Shown here: in pieces, positions 1-6,979 of the stretch
Position numbering within the stretch: the stretch's first letter is position 1
Layout of the letters: each line of letters begins with the position of its first letter
Assembly: GCA_041399085.1 (NCBI GenBank)
Contig: JAWKTM010000077.1
Location: 1 to 30,797, forward strand
DNA length: 30,797 bases
From: JAWKTM01 sp041399085
Lineage (GTDB): Bacteria; Planctomycetota; Planctomycetia; Pirellulales; Pirellulaceae
Direction: 5' to 3'
Position numbers and translations under genes: made by a program
The notes under the pieces: generated by a model
The model's input: only the letters and a program-made list of their open reading frames with translations
Database searches by the model: none
What the model was told of the DNA's origin: nothing

Positions 1-397
1 GCATCCCTATCTGCCGGAGTTGGGCCGTGACGACTCGCCGCCACCCGCCGCTGGCCACGGCCAACTTCGCTCGACCATGATGAGCCCGCACGATATCGCC
101 GACCGCTTGGATCGGCTGGACGAGATGAATCGTGTCCAGAAAGTCGGCTTCTTTCTCTTGGGCGACGACAACCGGATCGACCGTGATCCCTTGTTCGCCG
201 CCGAGCAGCGCTATGATCTTGTCGGTCGGTTGTCCGGCTAGAGCGTAAAAGCGATCCTCGGTGAACTCGATACCGTGGCGCGACAACGTGCGACGCCACG
301 ATTCAAAATGCGCGGGCATCGAATCGGTGAGCGTACCGTCGCAATCGAAGATCAAACCGGCGTAAGTGGTGGCGGGTGCAAGCGGCGGGCGAGACAA
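1..397 (-). CDS. HAD-superfamily hydrolase (beta-phosphoglucomutase-like), partial at window edge
   Basis: The reverse strand encodes an open frame containing GLIFDCDGTLTDSMPAHF, the HAD motif I (DxDGT) with its nucleophile and acid/base aspartates, followed by a helical cap region and KLAVASGGWRRV, which fits motif II (the Ser of VASGG). This order is typical of subfamily IA phosphatases and phosphoglucomutases such as YqaB or beta-PGM. About 132 codons are visible; motifs III and IV lie beyond the left end. No ATG precedes motif I. I chose the TTG at 397 because GGAAAG lies 7 bases upstream and most relatives have only 10-15 residues before the motif, but the start is uncertain. It follows the hypothetical gene at 488-1039 by about 90 bases on the same strand, so they may be co-transcribed. 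Substrate cannot be told from sequence. Confidence 0.8.
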   Translation of the reverse strand, partial: MSRPPLAPATTYAGLIFDCDGTLTDSMPAHFESWRRTLSRHGIEFTEDRFYALAGQPTDKIIALLGGEQGITVDPVVVAQEKEADFLDTIHLVQPIQAVGDIVRAHHGRAKLAVASGGWRRVVTAQLRQIGM

Positions 398-487
398 GAT
401 CAGGCTTTCCAGCAAGAAGAGAGAGCGGAAACAAGACGCAGGTCACGTTTCTAACGCACGTGCCAACTGGTTCGGTTGCGGCGGGCG

Positions 488-1039
488 TCAAATCCGCGGA
501 CGGGCGACTCGGGTCGACAAGATATGGGGCGTCGGCACGTGCGTCTTGCGGCGGAGCAAATCCGTCACGTCGAAGCAGACCGTTGAACCGTCGTCGCATG
601 TGATCTCGTCGACCAAACCTTGGGCCGTCTCGTTTGTCTGCTGGCGACACGCTCGCTGTCGCAATGCCGCGAGCACGTCGTATTCGTCGCTCAAGTAAGT
701 CACCAAATAAGGCCGTTCGTGCGAACCATCGCCGGTATCCAAAATCCCGTCGAGGCAACTGGAAAACATGAAGCGTTCCAACTCCAAGTCATCGTGATCC
801 GCGGCGGCGCTGGCGACTCGCGCGGCCAAGTCGTGCAGCGCCGGACTGAGCGACCAACTCGGCAGCATTGCGTCGATTAACGCTTCGGCTTCGCGATAGC
901 GCCGTTTGGCGACGGCTCGCGCCAGAGCGTGCAAGTCGCTGACGACGGGCGTCGCGCATGAGGCCAACAGTTGTCGTCGAGCCGCGCGGTAAGAGGCGGC
1001 CGTTGGCTGCTCGAAGAACGCTTCGAGTTGTTCAAACAT
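488..1039 (-). CDS. hypothetical protein, 183 aa
   Basis: This is an intact 183-residue cytosolic-looking frame with no signal peptide or membrane segment. The N-terminal half is predicted helical and rich in Ala, Leu and Arg (residues about 1-95). The C-terminal half has the segments DGILDTGDGS, YLVTYLSDEYDVLAAL and EITCDDGSTVCFDVTDLL, a beta-rich pattern I associate loosely with DUF4919-like planctomycete proteins; this link is from memory and weak. It sits between the VWA gene (ending at 1162) and the HAD phosphatase, all on the minus strand, suggesting one transcript. The ATG at 1039 has only a weak ribosome site (AGCAGG). Function unknown. Confidence 0.7.
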   Translation of the reverse strand: MFEQLEAFFEQPTAASYRAARRQLLASCATPVVSDLHALARAVAKRRYREAEALIDAMLPSWSLSPALHDLAARVASAAADHDDLELERFMFSSCLDGILDTGDGSHERPYLVTYLSDEYDVLAALRQRACRQQTNETAQGLVDEITCDDGSTVCFDVTDLLRRKTHVPTPHILSTRVARPRI

Positions 1040-1161
1040 GAGTCTGCCTGCTGGGCGAGTTCATTCGGAACGAGGCTTTCCCTGGCACATTGCATTCGCG
1101 TCCCACGCGAATTCGTTCCGCTTCACTAAGACTATCCAACAACGTCGCGCTATGACAAGTA

Positions 1162-1929
1162 TCAACTGATGATTTCGCGCTTGCGATTGACATAGTCCCA
1201 GACCACGTAGCGATCCAAGTCGGCGCCGGCGGTGAAGAACACGCGGCCGTTGGTGGTCTCCGCCAAACGATAGGCGAAGCGAATGTCCTCTTCCGATTGC
1301 GACCAACTGGGAACGAGGAACAGGTTAATCGTGATCCCTTCACGCTGGCACATCATACCTTCGCGCATCGTGGCGGCCTCGGTCAACGGATCGGGCGGGT
1401 ACAACATGTACAGCCACGAGCCCTCGAAGTGCGCCGTCGGAAGGCCGTCGGTAATCACGATCACTTGCCGATTCGGCGTGTCTTGCGTCGCCAACATCTG
1501 GCGCGACAGACGCAACGCATGTTGAATGTTGGTGAAGTGCGGATGGATTTGATACTCGCTCACGTCGTCGCGGCTCATGTCCACTTTCAATCGCACCCAC
1601 GGATCGAAGATCGTCACGGGCTTCGGCATCAGCTCGGCAACCTCGCCCGCCGGCCTGACCTTGGCGAACGTCGCCATCTCGATAAACCGCAGAAAATCGC
1701 CCGGATATTCGCTTTGGATCAAGCCCTGCAATGCCAGCCCCATCCGTTTCACATTGATGTACTGGCCGTCGTAGCGCATCGAGCCGCTCATGTCCATCAC
1801 CACGACCGTCGCGCACTTAGGCGAGTTCCGCGTGCGGTGAACCACGATGTCGTCCGAGCGAAGTTGCAGCGGCGATTGCGTGCCGCCGGTTCGCAACATG
1901 GCGTTGATCATCGACTGCGGGATGTCCAT
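1162..1929 (-). CDS. VWA-domain protein, C-terminal fragment of a COG4867-like gene
   Basis: This 255-residue frame is a von Willebrand factor A domain. The MIDAS motif DMSGSM lies at about residues 46-51, later followed by VIVITDGLPTAHF and RVFFTAGADLDRYVVWDY. VWA proteins bind Mg2+ at MIDAS and usually work as protein-binding partners of MoxR-type AAA+ ATPases. Its frame continues upstream without shift through QTKPYEFGDSIAN to a TAA (1969-1971), above which the same frame encodes the N-terminal part of the family. The first ATG (1929) has no ribosome site and falls inside a conserved stretch, so this is very probably the 3' part of one longer gene, not an independent one. If expressed alone it would be a bare VWA domain. 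No ATPase partner is encoded in the window. Confidence 0.75.
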   Translation of the reverse strand: MDIPQSMINAMLRTGGTQSPLQLRSDDIVVHRTRNSPKCATVVVMDMSGSMRYDGQYINVKRMGLALQGLIQSEYPGDFLRFIEMATFAKVRPAGEVAELMPKPVTIFDPWVRLKVDMSRDDVSEYQIHPHFTNIQHALRLSRQMLATQDTPNRQVIVITDGLPTAHFEGSWLYMLYPPDPLTEAATMREGMMCQREGITINLFLVPSWSQSEEDIRFAYRLAETTNGRVFFTAGADLDRYVVWDYVNRKREIIS

Positions 1930-1968
1930 ATTGGCGATTGAGTCGCCGAATTCATAAGGCTTCGTCTG

Positions 1969-2721
1969 TTACAACTCGACGCTTCCTTCGCCCACGATCA
2001 GGCCTTGATGGCGACCGGTGCGCGAGGCTTGTAGGTTCGCGAAGATCTTTTCGAGCAGCTTGCTTTGGAACAGCCGATACGCTTTGGGCGTGAGGCGGAA
2101 GCCGGCAGCGTCGCGTTCGATCCCTTGCCGCTCGGCCATCTCGCGCATGTAGTCTTCGATCATCTGACGCAACTCGCCGAGCTGCTCCATGTCGCCCGGC
2201 TCGGCGAATTCGGAGAGCAAGTCCATGTCGATCACGCCGATCTGAGCGTTCTTGCTGGCTTCTTCCAGTTGCTTGAGCAGTTCGTCGATCTTCTCCAGCT
2301 CTTCGCCAGTCGCCAACGCCTGAGGCACGGTCATCGACTCGCGACCGGTGAATGCGTACTTCGCCGCCAGCTCCTCCACTTCGTACTTCTCACGCCCAAA
2401 CGCTCCATCACGTCGACCAATCCGCGGGCGAACGGCGACGTCATCGCCGACTTGGTACCACAATCTCTCGAAGTCGTAGATTTGTTCGTCGGCCAGAACT
2501 TGCCAGTACACCTTGCGAAACTTGCGCGGCGGGTCGACGGCGGCGCCTCGATGGCGATATGCATCGGCCGCTTTGCGACGCACGGAGTCAGTTTCATAGC
2601 GTTCAGGATTTTGCGTTTCCGGCTCGAGCAGCATCGCGATCAATGCTTCCAGGCTCAGGCCCAGCCCCGCGATCTGGCTGGGGTCCAAGCGAATCGCGCG
2701 AGCCGGTTCTTCGTCGGTCAA
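1969..2721 (-). CDS. N-terminal/middle fragment of the COG4867-like VWA gene
   Basis: The frame encodes about 250 residues, mostly helical and highly charged, ending KLLEKIFANLQASRTGRHQG then GEGSVEL and a TAA. These features match the region that precedes the VWA domain in COG4867 proteins; the next codons after the stop (QTKPYEFGD) continue the same conserved block. Two internal stretches look frame-shifted: ARG-rich VAVRPRIGRRDGAFGR (about 2394-2442) replaces SPFARGLVDVMERLG, which is legible in the neighbouring frame, and LEPETQNPERYETD (about 2596-2622) replaces a RKRKIL-type sequence legible in another frame. The nominal TTG start at 2721 is likely an artefact of a further shift; conserved-looking sequence continues upstream to 2888. 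The product as written would not contain a VWA domain. Confidence 0.65.
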   Translation of the reverse strand: MTDEEPARAIRLDPSQIAGLGLSLEALIAMLLEPETQNPERYETDSVRRKAADAYRHRGAAVDPPRKFRKVYWQVLADEQIYDFERLWYQVGDDVAVRPRIGRRDGAFGREKYEVEELAAKYAFTGRESMTVPQALATGEELEKIDELLKQLEEASKNAQIGVIDMDLLSEFAEPGDMEQLGELRQMIEDYMREMAERQGIERDAAGFRLTPKAYRLFQSKLLEKIFANLQASRTGRHQGLIVGEGSVEL

Positions 2722-2927
2722 GCGACGCGTGCTGCCACGTACATCAGCAGGTGATCGAAGGCGGACGAAACCAAGTCGGGTGGCGGCTGCGTCGGGCTGG
2801 GGATCGTACTTCTGGTACGTGCTTGAATGACGCCGCCGAGTTTCTTTCCGTTATGCTCGCGGTTGGGAGCCAACGTGTGTCGACTCATTTCACACGCGTG
2901 GCAAGCGCGTGGAGTGGGAGTGTCACC

Positions 2928-2948
2928 TTTGGAGTGCTCCGCCTTGTC
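2928..2948 (+). repeat. dispersed 21-base repeat, copy 1
   Basis: These 21 bases contain GGAGTGCTCCGCCTTGTC and are identical to 30036-30056. In this copy the downstream bases (CAGAC) do not complete the stem that the second copy forms. Confidence 0.7.
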
Positions 2949-3000
2949 CAGACTTTTGGTTTGTCCCTCGAGCGTTGGTGACATTCGGTTGGTTGCGTCG

Positions 3001-3097
3001 GTCGACTCAGCAGGAGCTTCGTTCTCCCTTGTGGACGGTCGACTCAGCAGGAGGCTTCGTTTTCCGTGGGGTTGTTTGACTAGGAGCTTCGTGCTCC
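3001..3097 (+). repeat. three tandem stem-loop repeat units
   Basis: Units at 3001-3027, 3038-3065 and 3075-3097 share a GACTCAGCAGGAG or GACTAGGAG lead followed by CTTCGT and a CTCC or TTCC end. The third unit folds as GGAGC-TTCGT-GCTCC, the first as GGAG-CTTCGTT-CTCC. The second carries an extra G and an imperfect right arm. They look like degenerate copies of one intergenic palindromic element. Confidence 0.7.
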
Positions 3098-3218
3098 CGG
3101 AAGGACGCGAATCGCGAAAAGCTGGAACGGCGGCATCTGGGCGTTGCTATAACCGAAGCATCGCCTGGGTTATGCAACGTGCTGCGTTTGCTGCGAGTTC
3201 CTTTTGATGTTGAGAGAA

Positions 3219-4544
3219 ATGAGTATGACTCTTCGTGTTCGTCGGTTGTTGTCGTTGGCGGTTGTCGCTGCGGGCTGTTGTGTCCCTTCGTTGGAATTAG
3301 AGCCGAGCCGCCGCAAGGGTTTACCGCTTTGTTTAACGGCAAGGATCTCGCGAGTTGGCGAGGCCAACCGCATTTCGATCCCCGCAAACTGGATGCGATG
3401 AGCGACGAGGAACGGGCGACCCAGATCAAGCTTGGACGAAAGACGCCGCGGAGCACTGGAGCGTCGAGGATGGCAAAAGCGGTGAACGACGGACATGGCG
3501 CCCTATCTGACGACCGACCGGGATTACGGTGACATGGAATTGATGATCGACTACAAGACGGTGCCGCTGGCCGATAGCGGCATCTATCTGCGCGAAACGC
3601 CGCAGGTGCAGATCTGGGACTTTACGGAGCAAGCCAAATTCAAGCTGGGCGCGGACAAAGGCTCGGGCGGTTTGTGGAACAACAACGCGGGTTCGCCCGG
3701 CAAGGATCCTTCGGTGCGGGCCGATAAGCCGTTCGGCGAGTGGAATTCGTTTCGCATTCGACAAGTCGGTTCGCGCACGAGCGTTTGGTTGAACGACAAG
3801 CAAGTGGTCGATCACGCGATCATGCATAACTTTTGGGATCGCAGCCGACCGCTGTTCGCGACCGGCGGCATCCAGCTGCAAACGCACGGCGGCGAGATTC
3901 GATGGCGAAACATTTACTTGCGAGAGATTCCGACGGACGAAGCGAACAAGCTGCTCAGCGAGAAGGCGGGCGACGGTTTCGCGTCGGTCTTCGATGGCGA
4001 GACGCTGGCCGGTTGGACGGGCGACGTGGACAGTTATGAAGTGAAGGACGGGGCGATCGTTTGCCAGCCGGGCAAAGGCGGCAATCTGTTTACGAAAGAC
4101 GAGTACGGTGACTTCGTCGCGCAGTTGGAGTTCAAGCTGCCGCCGGGCGGAAACAACGGCTTGGCGATTCGCTATCCGGGCGAAGGCCAACCGTATTTGA
4201 CTGCCATGTGCGAGCTGCAAGTGCTGGACAACGAGCATCCGAAGTACGCCAGCCTCGATCCGCGCCAGTATCACGGTTCGGCTTACGGAATGGTCGCCGC
4301 GGCTCGCGGTTATTTGCGGCCTACCGGCGAGTGGAATCATCAGTTGGTAACCGTCAAAGGCTCTACGATTCAGGTCGAGCTGAACGGCTATCTGATTTTG
4401 GACGCCGACTTGAGCACGGTCACCGACTTCAAGGACAACACGCCTCATCCTGGCAAGGACCGCACGTCCGGCCACTTCGGCTTTGCCGGGCACAACGATC
4501 CGGTCGCCTTCCGCAATGTGCGGATCAAGCGACTGGAGGAATAG
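3219..4544 (+). pseudogene. 3-keto-disaccharide hydrolase/DUF1080 gene with four single-base indels (full extent)
   Basis: The reconstructed product is an exported DUF1080 protein of about 442 residues with two concanavalin-like domains. The frame starts at ATG 3219 (or 3225) with a signal peptide MTLRVRRLLSLAVVAAG, shifts near GGG 3272-3274 to LLCPFVGIRAEPPQGF and FTALFNGKDLASWRG, shifts near 3430 to AWTKDAAEHWSVEDG, then at AAAA 3475-3478 to AVNDGHGA and at CCC 3501-3503 to YLTTDRDYGDMELMIDYK. The changes are -1, -1, +1, +1, so the start and stop are again in the same frame. Each falls in a short run of one base. DUF1080 proteins act on glycosides in the periplasm or at the surface; the family includes 3-keto-glycoside hydrolases. 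As written the gene cannot give the full product. Confidence 0.75.
3495..4544 (+). CDS. DUF1080 domain protein, intact 3' portion
   Basis: From MAPYLTTDRDYGDMELMIDY onward the frame is open to the stop, 349 residues. It covers most of the first DUF1080 domain (DSGIYLRETPQVQIWDF, then IRWRNIYLREI at the domain end) and a complete second one (FASVFDGETLAGWTGDVDSY to HFGFAGHNDPVAFRNVRIKRL). DUF1080 is a jelly-roll fold common in planctomycete secreted carbohydrate-active proteins. The ATG at 3495 sits inside the domain and lacks the signal peptide, so it is not the natural start; see the full-extent entry. Downstream, 144 bases separate it from the envelope protein gene on the same strand. Confidence 0.8.
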   Translation: MAPYLTTDRDYGDMELMIDYKTVPLADSGIYLRETPQVQIWDFTEQAKFKLGADKGSGGLWNNNAGSPGKDPSVRADKPFGEWNSFRIRQVGSRTSVWLNDKQVVDHAIMHNFWDRSRPLFATGGIQLQTHGGEIRWRNIYLREIPTDEANKLLSEKAGDGFASVFDGETLAGWTGDVDSYEVKDGAIVCQPGKGGNLFTKDEYGDFVAQLEFKLPPGGNNGLAIRYPGEGQPYLTAMCELQVLDNEHPKYASLDPRQYHGSAYGMVAAARGYLRPTGEWNHQLVTVKGSTIQVELNGYLILDADLSTVTDFKDNTPHPGKDRTSGHFGFAGHNDPVAFRNVRIKRLEE

Positions 4545-4688
4545 GCGGTTCGCATCGACATTGCGGATTATGCCGGTTATTCCGATTTTGACGAAAGTTC
4601 TACCTGCGAAGTCTCCGATACTCTGGCTGATTGCAGAAATCGCCTGCCAGCCACGCGCTGGCTGCTAGCGGAGTAAAAGGGAATTCGC

Positions 4689-6095
4689 ATGAACGGTTCG
4701 TCGCTTCGGAAACAGCAGTTTATCTACGCCGCGCTCCTGGGCTCTTCGCTCCTGTGCGGTTTTGCGGTGGTCGGTCGAGGACAAGAGGCCGAACCGGTCT
4801 CGTCGGCAATGGCAGCCCGAGCGGCGGCTCGACGTCAGTCGGCCGCGCCGGCGTCTTACGTGTCGCCGACTTCAACCGCGCGAAGTAACGGCCATCGCAC
4901 CGCGCCTGCAGCTCAGCGACCAGGTAACTCGTTCATTCGGCCTGTTCAGTTCAGCGTTCCGAGCGGCTCGTTGAACACGCCCGGCTATGTGCCGCGACAC
5001 CAGCGGATGACCGGCACGATGGTCTTTCAGGACTCGGAATATTCCGACTCGGTGATGCAGCCGATGGGCGATCCGATGCCGATGGGCGAGACGATTATCC
5101 AGTCGAACGGCGGAGCTTCTGTTGTCGGCGACCACGCCGGGCCGCACGTGCCGGGCGAAATCATTTACGAAGACGGCGGCATCATTCACGAAGGCGGCTG
5201 GGGCGAGCCGGTGTGCGGCGGTTGCGGCGAGTGCGATATGTGTTGTGCGCCGGTCTGCTGGCCTTGTTTGCCATGCCTTCCATGTCTGCCGATCAATCCC
5301 GAGAATCTTGCCTTGAATGCCGGCGTGTTTGGCGCGACGGGACCGCGGAATTTTGCTGGCGGCACGCGGACCGGAACCGCGAGCTTTGGTTTCATGGAAG
5401 GCGCCAACTGGGGTTCGCCCGTGCCGTGTTTCGGCGGCTTGGGCATGCAGTTCGGATTCAACGCCACGCAGAGCAATTTGTCGGGAGCTCAGTTCACTGA
5501 TGAGCGGCATCGGCAAGTGTTCGTGACCGGCGGCGCCTTTCGCCGAGTCGATTGCGGATTGCAAGCTGGCTTGGTGGTCGACTATCTGCACGACGAGTGG
5601 TACTCGACCTTGAATCTGACGCAGTTTCGCGGCGAGGCCAGTTGGGTTTATCCGGGCTCACATGAATTGGGCTTCTGGTTCACCGCCAGCTTGAACAACG
5701 ACCGTTCGGACTCGATCACGCAGATCGGCACGGCCGCACCGGTCACCACCAGCGAAGCTTGGCAGGCGACCGATCTGTTCGCGTTCTTCTACCGATATCG
5801 CGATCCCTGCACGGGAGGCAACGGCCGCTTGTTCGCCGGCTTCACGGGCGCCAGCGACGGATTGATTGGGGCCGATGTCGAGTTACCGATCACCGATACG
5901 ATTGCCGTTCGCAGCGCGTTCACGTATCTCGTGCCGGAGCAAGGTCCGCGAGCCGCCGGTCCGCAAGAGGAAGGCTGGAACCTGGGGATCAACATCGTTT
6001 GGCGTCCCTGCGGTCGGCTGGGCGGGTGTTCCGACTACTACACCCCGCTGTTCACCGCGGCCGACAACGGCACGTTCATGATCGACCGCCGTTAG
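4689..6095 (+). CDS. exported Cys-rich, barrel-like envelope protein, 468 aa (possible DUF6666)
   Basis: The start at 4689 has AAGGGA six or seven bases upstream. A signal peptide (FIYAALLGSSLLCGFAVVGRGQ, about residues 11-32) is followed by a low-complexity Ala/Ser/Pro/Gln region, a Met/Gly-rich stretch (MQPMGDPMPMGE), and a cysteine cluster around residues 176-201 (CGGCGECDMCCAPVC, then a repeated WPCLPCLPCLP). The C-terminal 260 residues alternate aromatic and small residues as in outer-membrane beta barrels (FGFNATQ, FWFTASLNND, RLFAGFTGASDG) and end with a cysteine pair. I associate this architecture with planctomycete DUF6666-type proteins, from memory. It is likely in the outer membrane or cell wall; the cysteines may be cross-linked. 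It ends one base before the convergent TIM-barrel gene. Confidence 0.75.
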   Translation: MNGSSLRKQQFIYAALLGSSLLCGFAVVGRGQEAEPVSSAMAARAAARRQSAAPASYVSPTSTARSNGHRTAPAAQRPGNSFIRPVQFSVPSGSLNTPGYVPRHQRMTGTMVFQDSEYSDSVMQPMGDPMPMGETIIQSNGGASVVGDHAGPHVPGEIIYEDGGIIHEGGWGEPVCGGCGECDMCCAPVCWPCLPCLPCLPINPENLALNAGVFGATGPRNFAGGTRTGTASFGFMEGANWGSPVPCFGGLGMQFGFNATQSNLSGAQFTDERHRQVFVTGGAFRRVDCGLQAGLVVDYLHDEWYSTLNLTQFRGEASWVYPGSHELGFWFTASLNNDRSDSITQIGTAAPVTTSEAWQATDLFAFFYRYRDPCTGGNGRLFAGFTGASDGLIGADVELPITDTIAVRSAFTYLVPEQGPRAAGPQEEGWNLGINIVWRPCGRLGGCSDYYTPLFTAADNGTFMIDRR

Positions 6096-6096
6096 T

Positions 6097-6909
6097 TCAA
6101 GCCAAACAACGTCGCATATAGTCGATGCTGTCTTTGGCAAGCGACTCAACGCCCGGTTCGTAGTCGAACACTTCAACCGAAACCCAGCCGTCGTAGTTCA
6201 CCTCTTGCAGCGTGCGGAGAATCGGCACGAAGTCGATCTCGCCCATGCCTGGGCCGCGACGATTGGCGTCGTTGGCGTGGAAGTGAATCATCAAATCGGC
6301 ATGCTCGCGAATGATCTGTTCGATCGGCGTCGACTCCGACGACATCGCTTTCACGTCCAAATGCAGTCGGCAATTGGGCGAGTCGACCAGCTCGATCAAT
6401 TCGCGGCCCGAAGCGGCCGTCAGTAGGAAGTCGCCTTCTTCGGGTCCGAGCGGCTCGACGGCCAGCATCACGTCGCAATCTTGCAACGTCGGCATCGCTT
6501 GTTGCAGCACATCGGCCGCGTACCGCATTGCTTCTTCGTTGCTGACTCCCGGCAAGAGATTGCGCTGCTTCGGCGAACCGAGCACCATGATGCGACCGCC
6601 CAGATCGCGGCAGCAGCGAGCCAGATCGCCGATGTAGTCGGCCGTCCGCCGTCGTACATCGGCTTCGGGCGACGTGAGATAAAACCCTTCGGTAAACGCC
6701 AACAGCCAATGCAGCCCGATCACTTCTAGCCCCGCGGCTTCGGCCTGTTGCCGCACTTCGCTACGCCGCTGAGCCGAGATGTTTCGCACGTCTTTGTCCA
6801 TCGTGAACGGCGCGAATTCGATGCCGGTGTAGCCGCACTCGCGGGCGAACGCCATCGCTCGATCGAAAGGCCAGTCCTGAAACGTCTCGTTGCAGATTCC
6901 AAATTTCAT
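6097..6909 (-). CDS. sugar phosphate isomerase/epimerase-like TIM barrel, 270 aa
   Basis: This is a xylose-isomerase-like/AP-endonuclease-2 family barrel. It starts MKFGICNETF at 6909 with AAGGGA just upstream; the frame is open further up but that part overlaps non-conserved sequence. Motifs along the barrel are YTGIEFAPF (about 27-35), VIGLHWLLAF, MLAVEPLGPEEGDFL with E152, RLHLDVKAMS with D185, MIHFHANDANRRGPG with H209/H211, and WVSVEVFDYEPG with E246. E152, D185, H211 and E246 fit the usual metal ligands. Such enzymes isomerise or epimerise free or phosphorylated sugars, or inosose in inositol breakdown; the exact substrate is not readable. It follows threonine synthase by 70 bases on the same strand, so read-through is likely, though no functional link is evident. 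Confidence 0.88.
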   Translation of the reverse strand: MKFGICNETFQDWPFDRAMAFARECGYTGIEFAPFTMDKDVRNISAQRRSEVRQQAEAAGLEVIGLHWLLAFTEGFYLTSPEADVRRRTADYIGDLARCCRDLGGRIMVLGSPKQRNLLPGVSNEEAMRYAADVLQQAMPTLQDCDVMLAVEPLGPEEGDFLLTAASGRELIELVDSPNCRLHLDVKAMSSESTPIEQIIREHADLMIHFHANDANRRGPGMGEIDFVPILRTLQEVNYDGWVSVEVFDYEPGVESLAKDSIDYMRRCLA

Positions 6910-6979
6910 GGCGTCCCTTGTTGGCGGGCGAAGTCGCCCCGGCGAAAGCGACGGGGCAAAGAGGCGGTTCGGACGCGGT

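Larger units (their letters stand above)
1162..2888 (-). pseudogene. full COG4867-like VWA gene, interrupted by one stop and several frameshifts
   Basis: Joining the fragments gives a gene of about 575 codons: a start at 2888 (MSRHTLAPNREHNGKKLGGV), then YQKYDPQP and PPPDLVSSAFDHLLMYV in alternating frames, the helical middle region, the YEFGD linker and the C-terminal VWA domain. Defects I can place are a TAA at 1969-1971 in an otherwise open frame, compensating shift pairs near 2394/2442 and 2600/2621, and further shifts near 2736, 2790 and 2815. The two upstream-most shifts and the 2888 start are my reconstruction and less certain. Each shift returns to coding sense quickly, which is expected either for single-base sequence errors or for very recent decay. 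The two genes downstream in the same direction look intact. Confidence 0.6.
2889..3218. other. intergenic region between divergent genes, with stem-loop repeats
   Basis: No convincing gene is visible between the divergent VWA and DUF1080 genes. The region holds one copy of a 21-base sequence that recurs near 30036, and three tandem stem-loop units at 3001-3097. Promoters for both flanking genes should lie here, but I see no clear -35/-10 pair. Confidence 0.6.

Noticed and set aside
2718..2984. A separate small minus-strand gene
   Set aside because: Its later part (PPPDLVSSAFDHLLMYV) fits better as the shifted N-terminus of the VWA gene than as an independent protein.
3426..4493. A 355-codon open frame on the minus strand opposite the DUF1080 gene
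   Set aside because: It is rich in Arg, Val and His without motifs and mirrors the codon pattern of the real plus-strand gene, as is common in GC-rich DNA.
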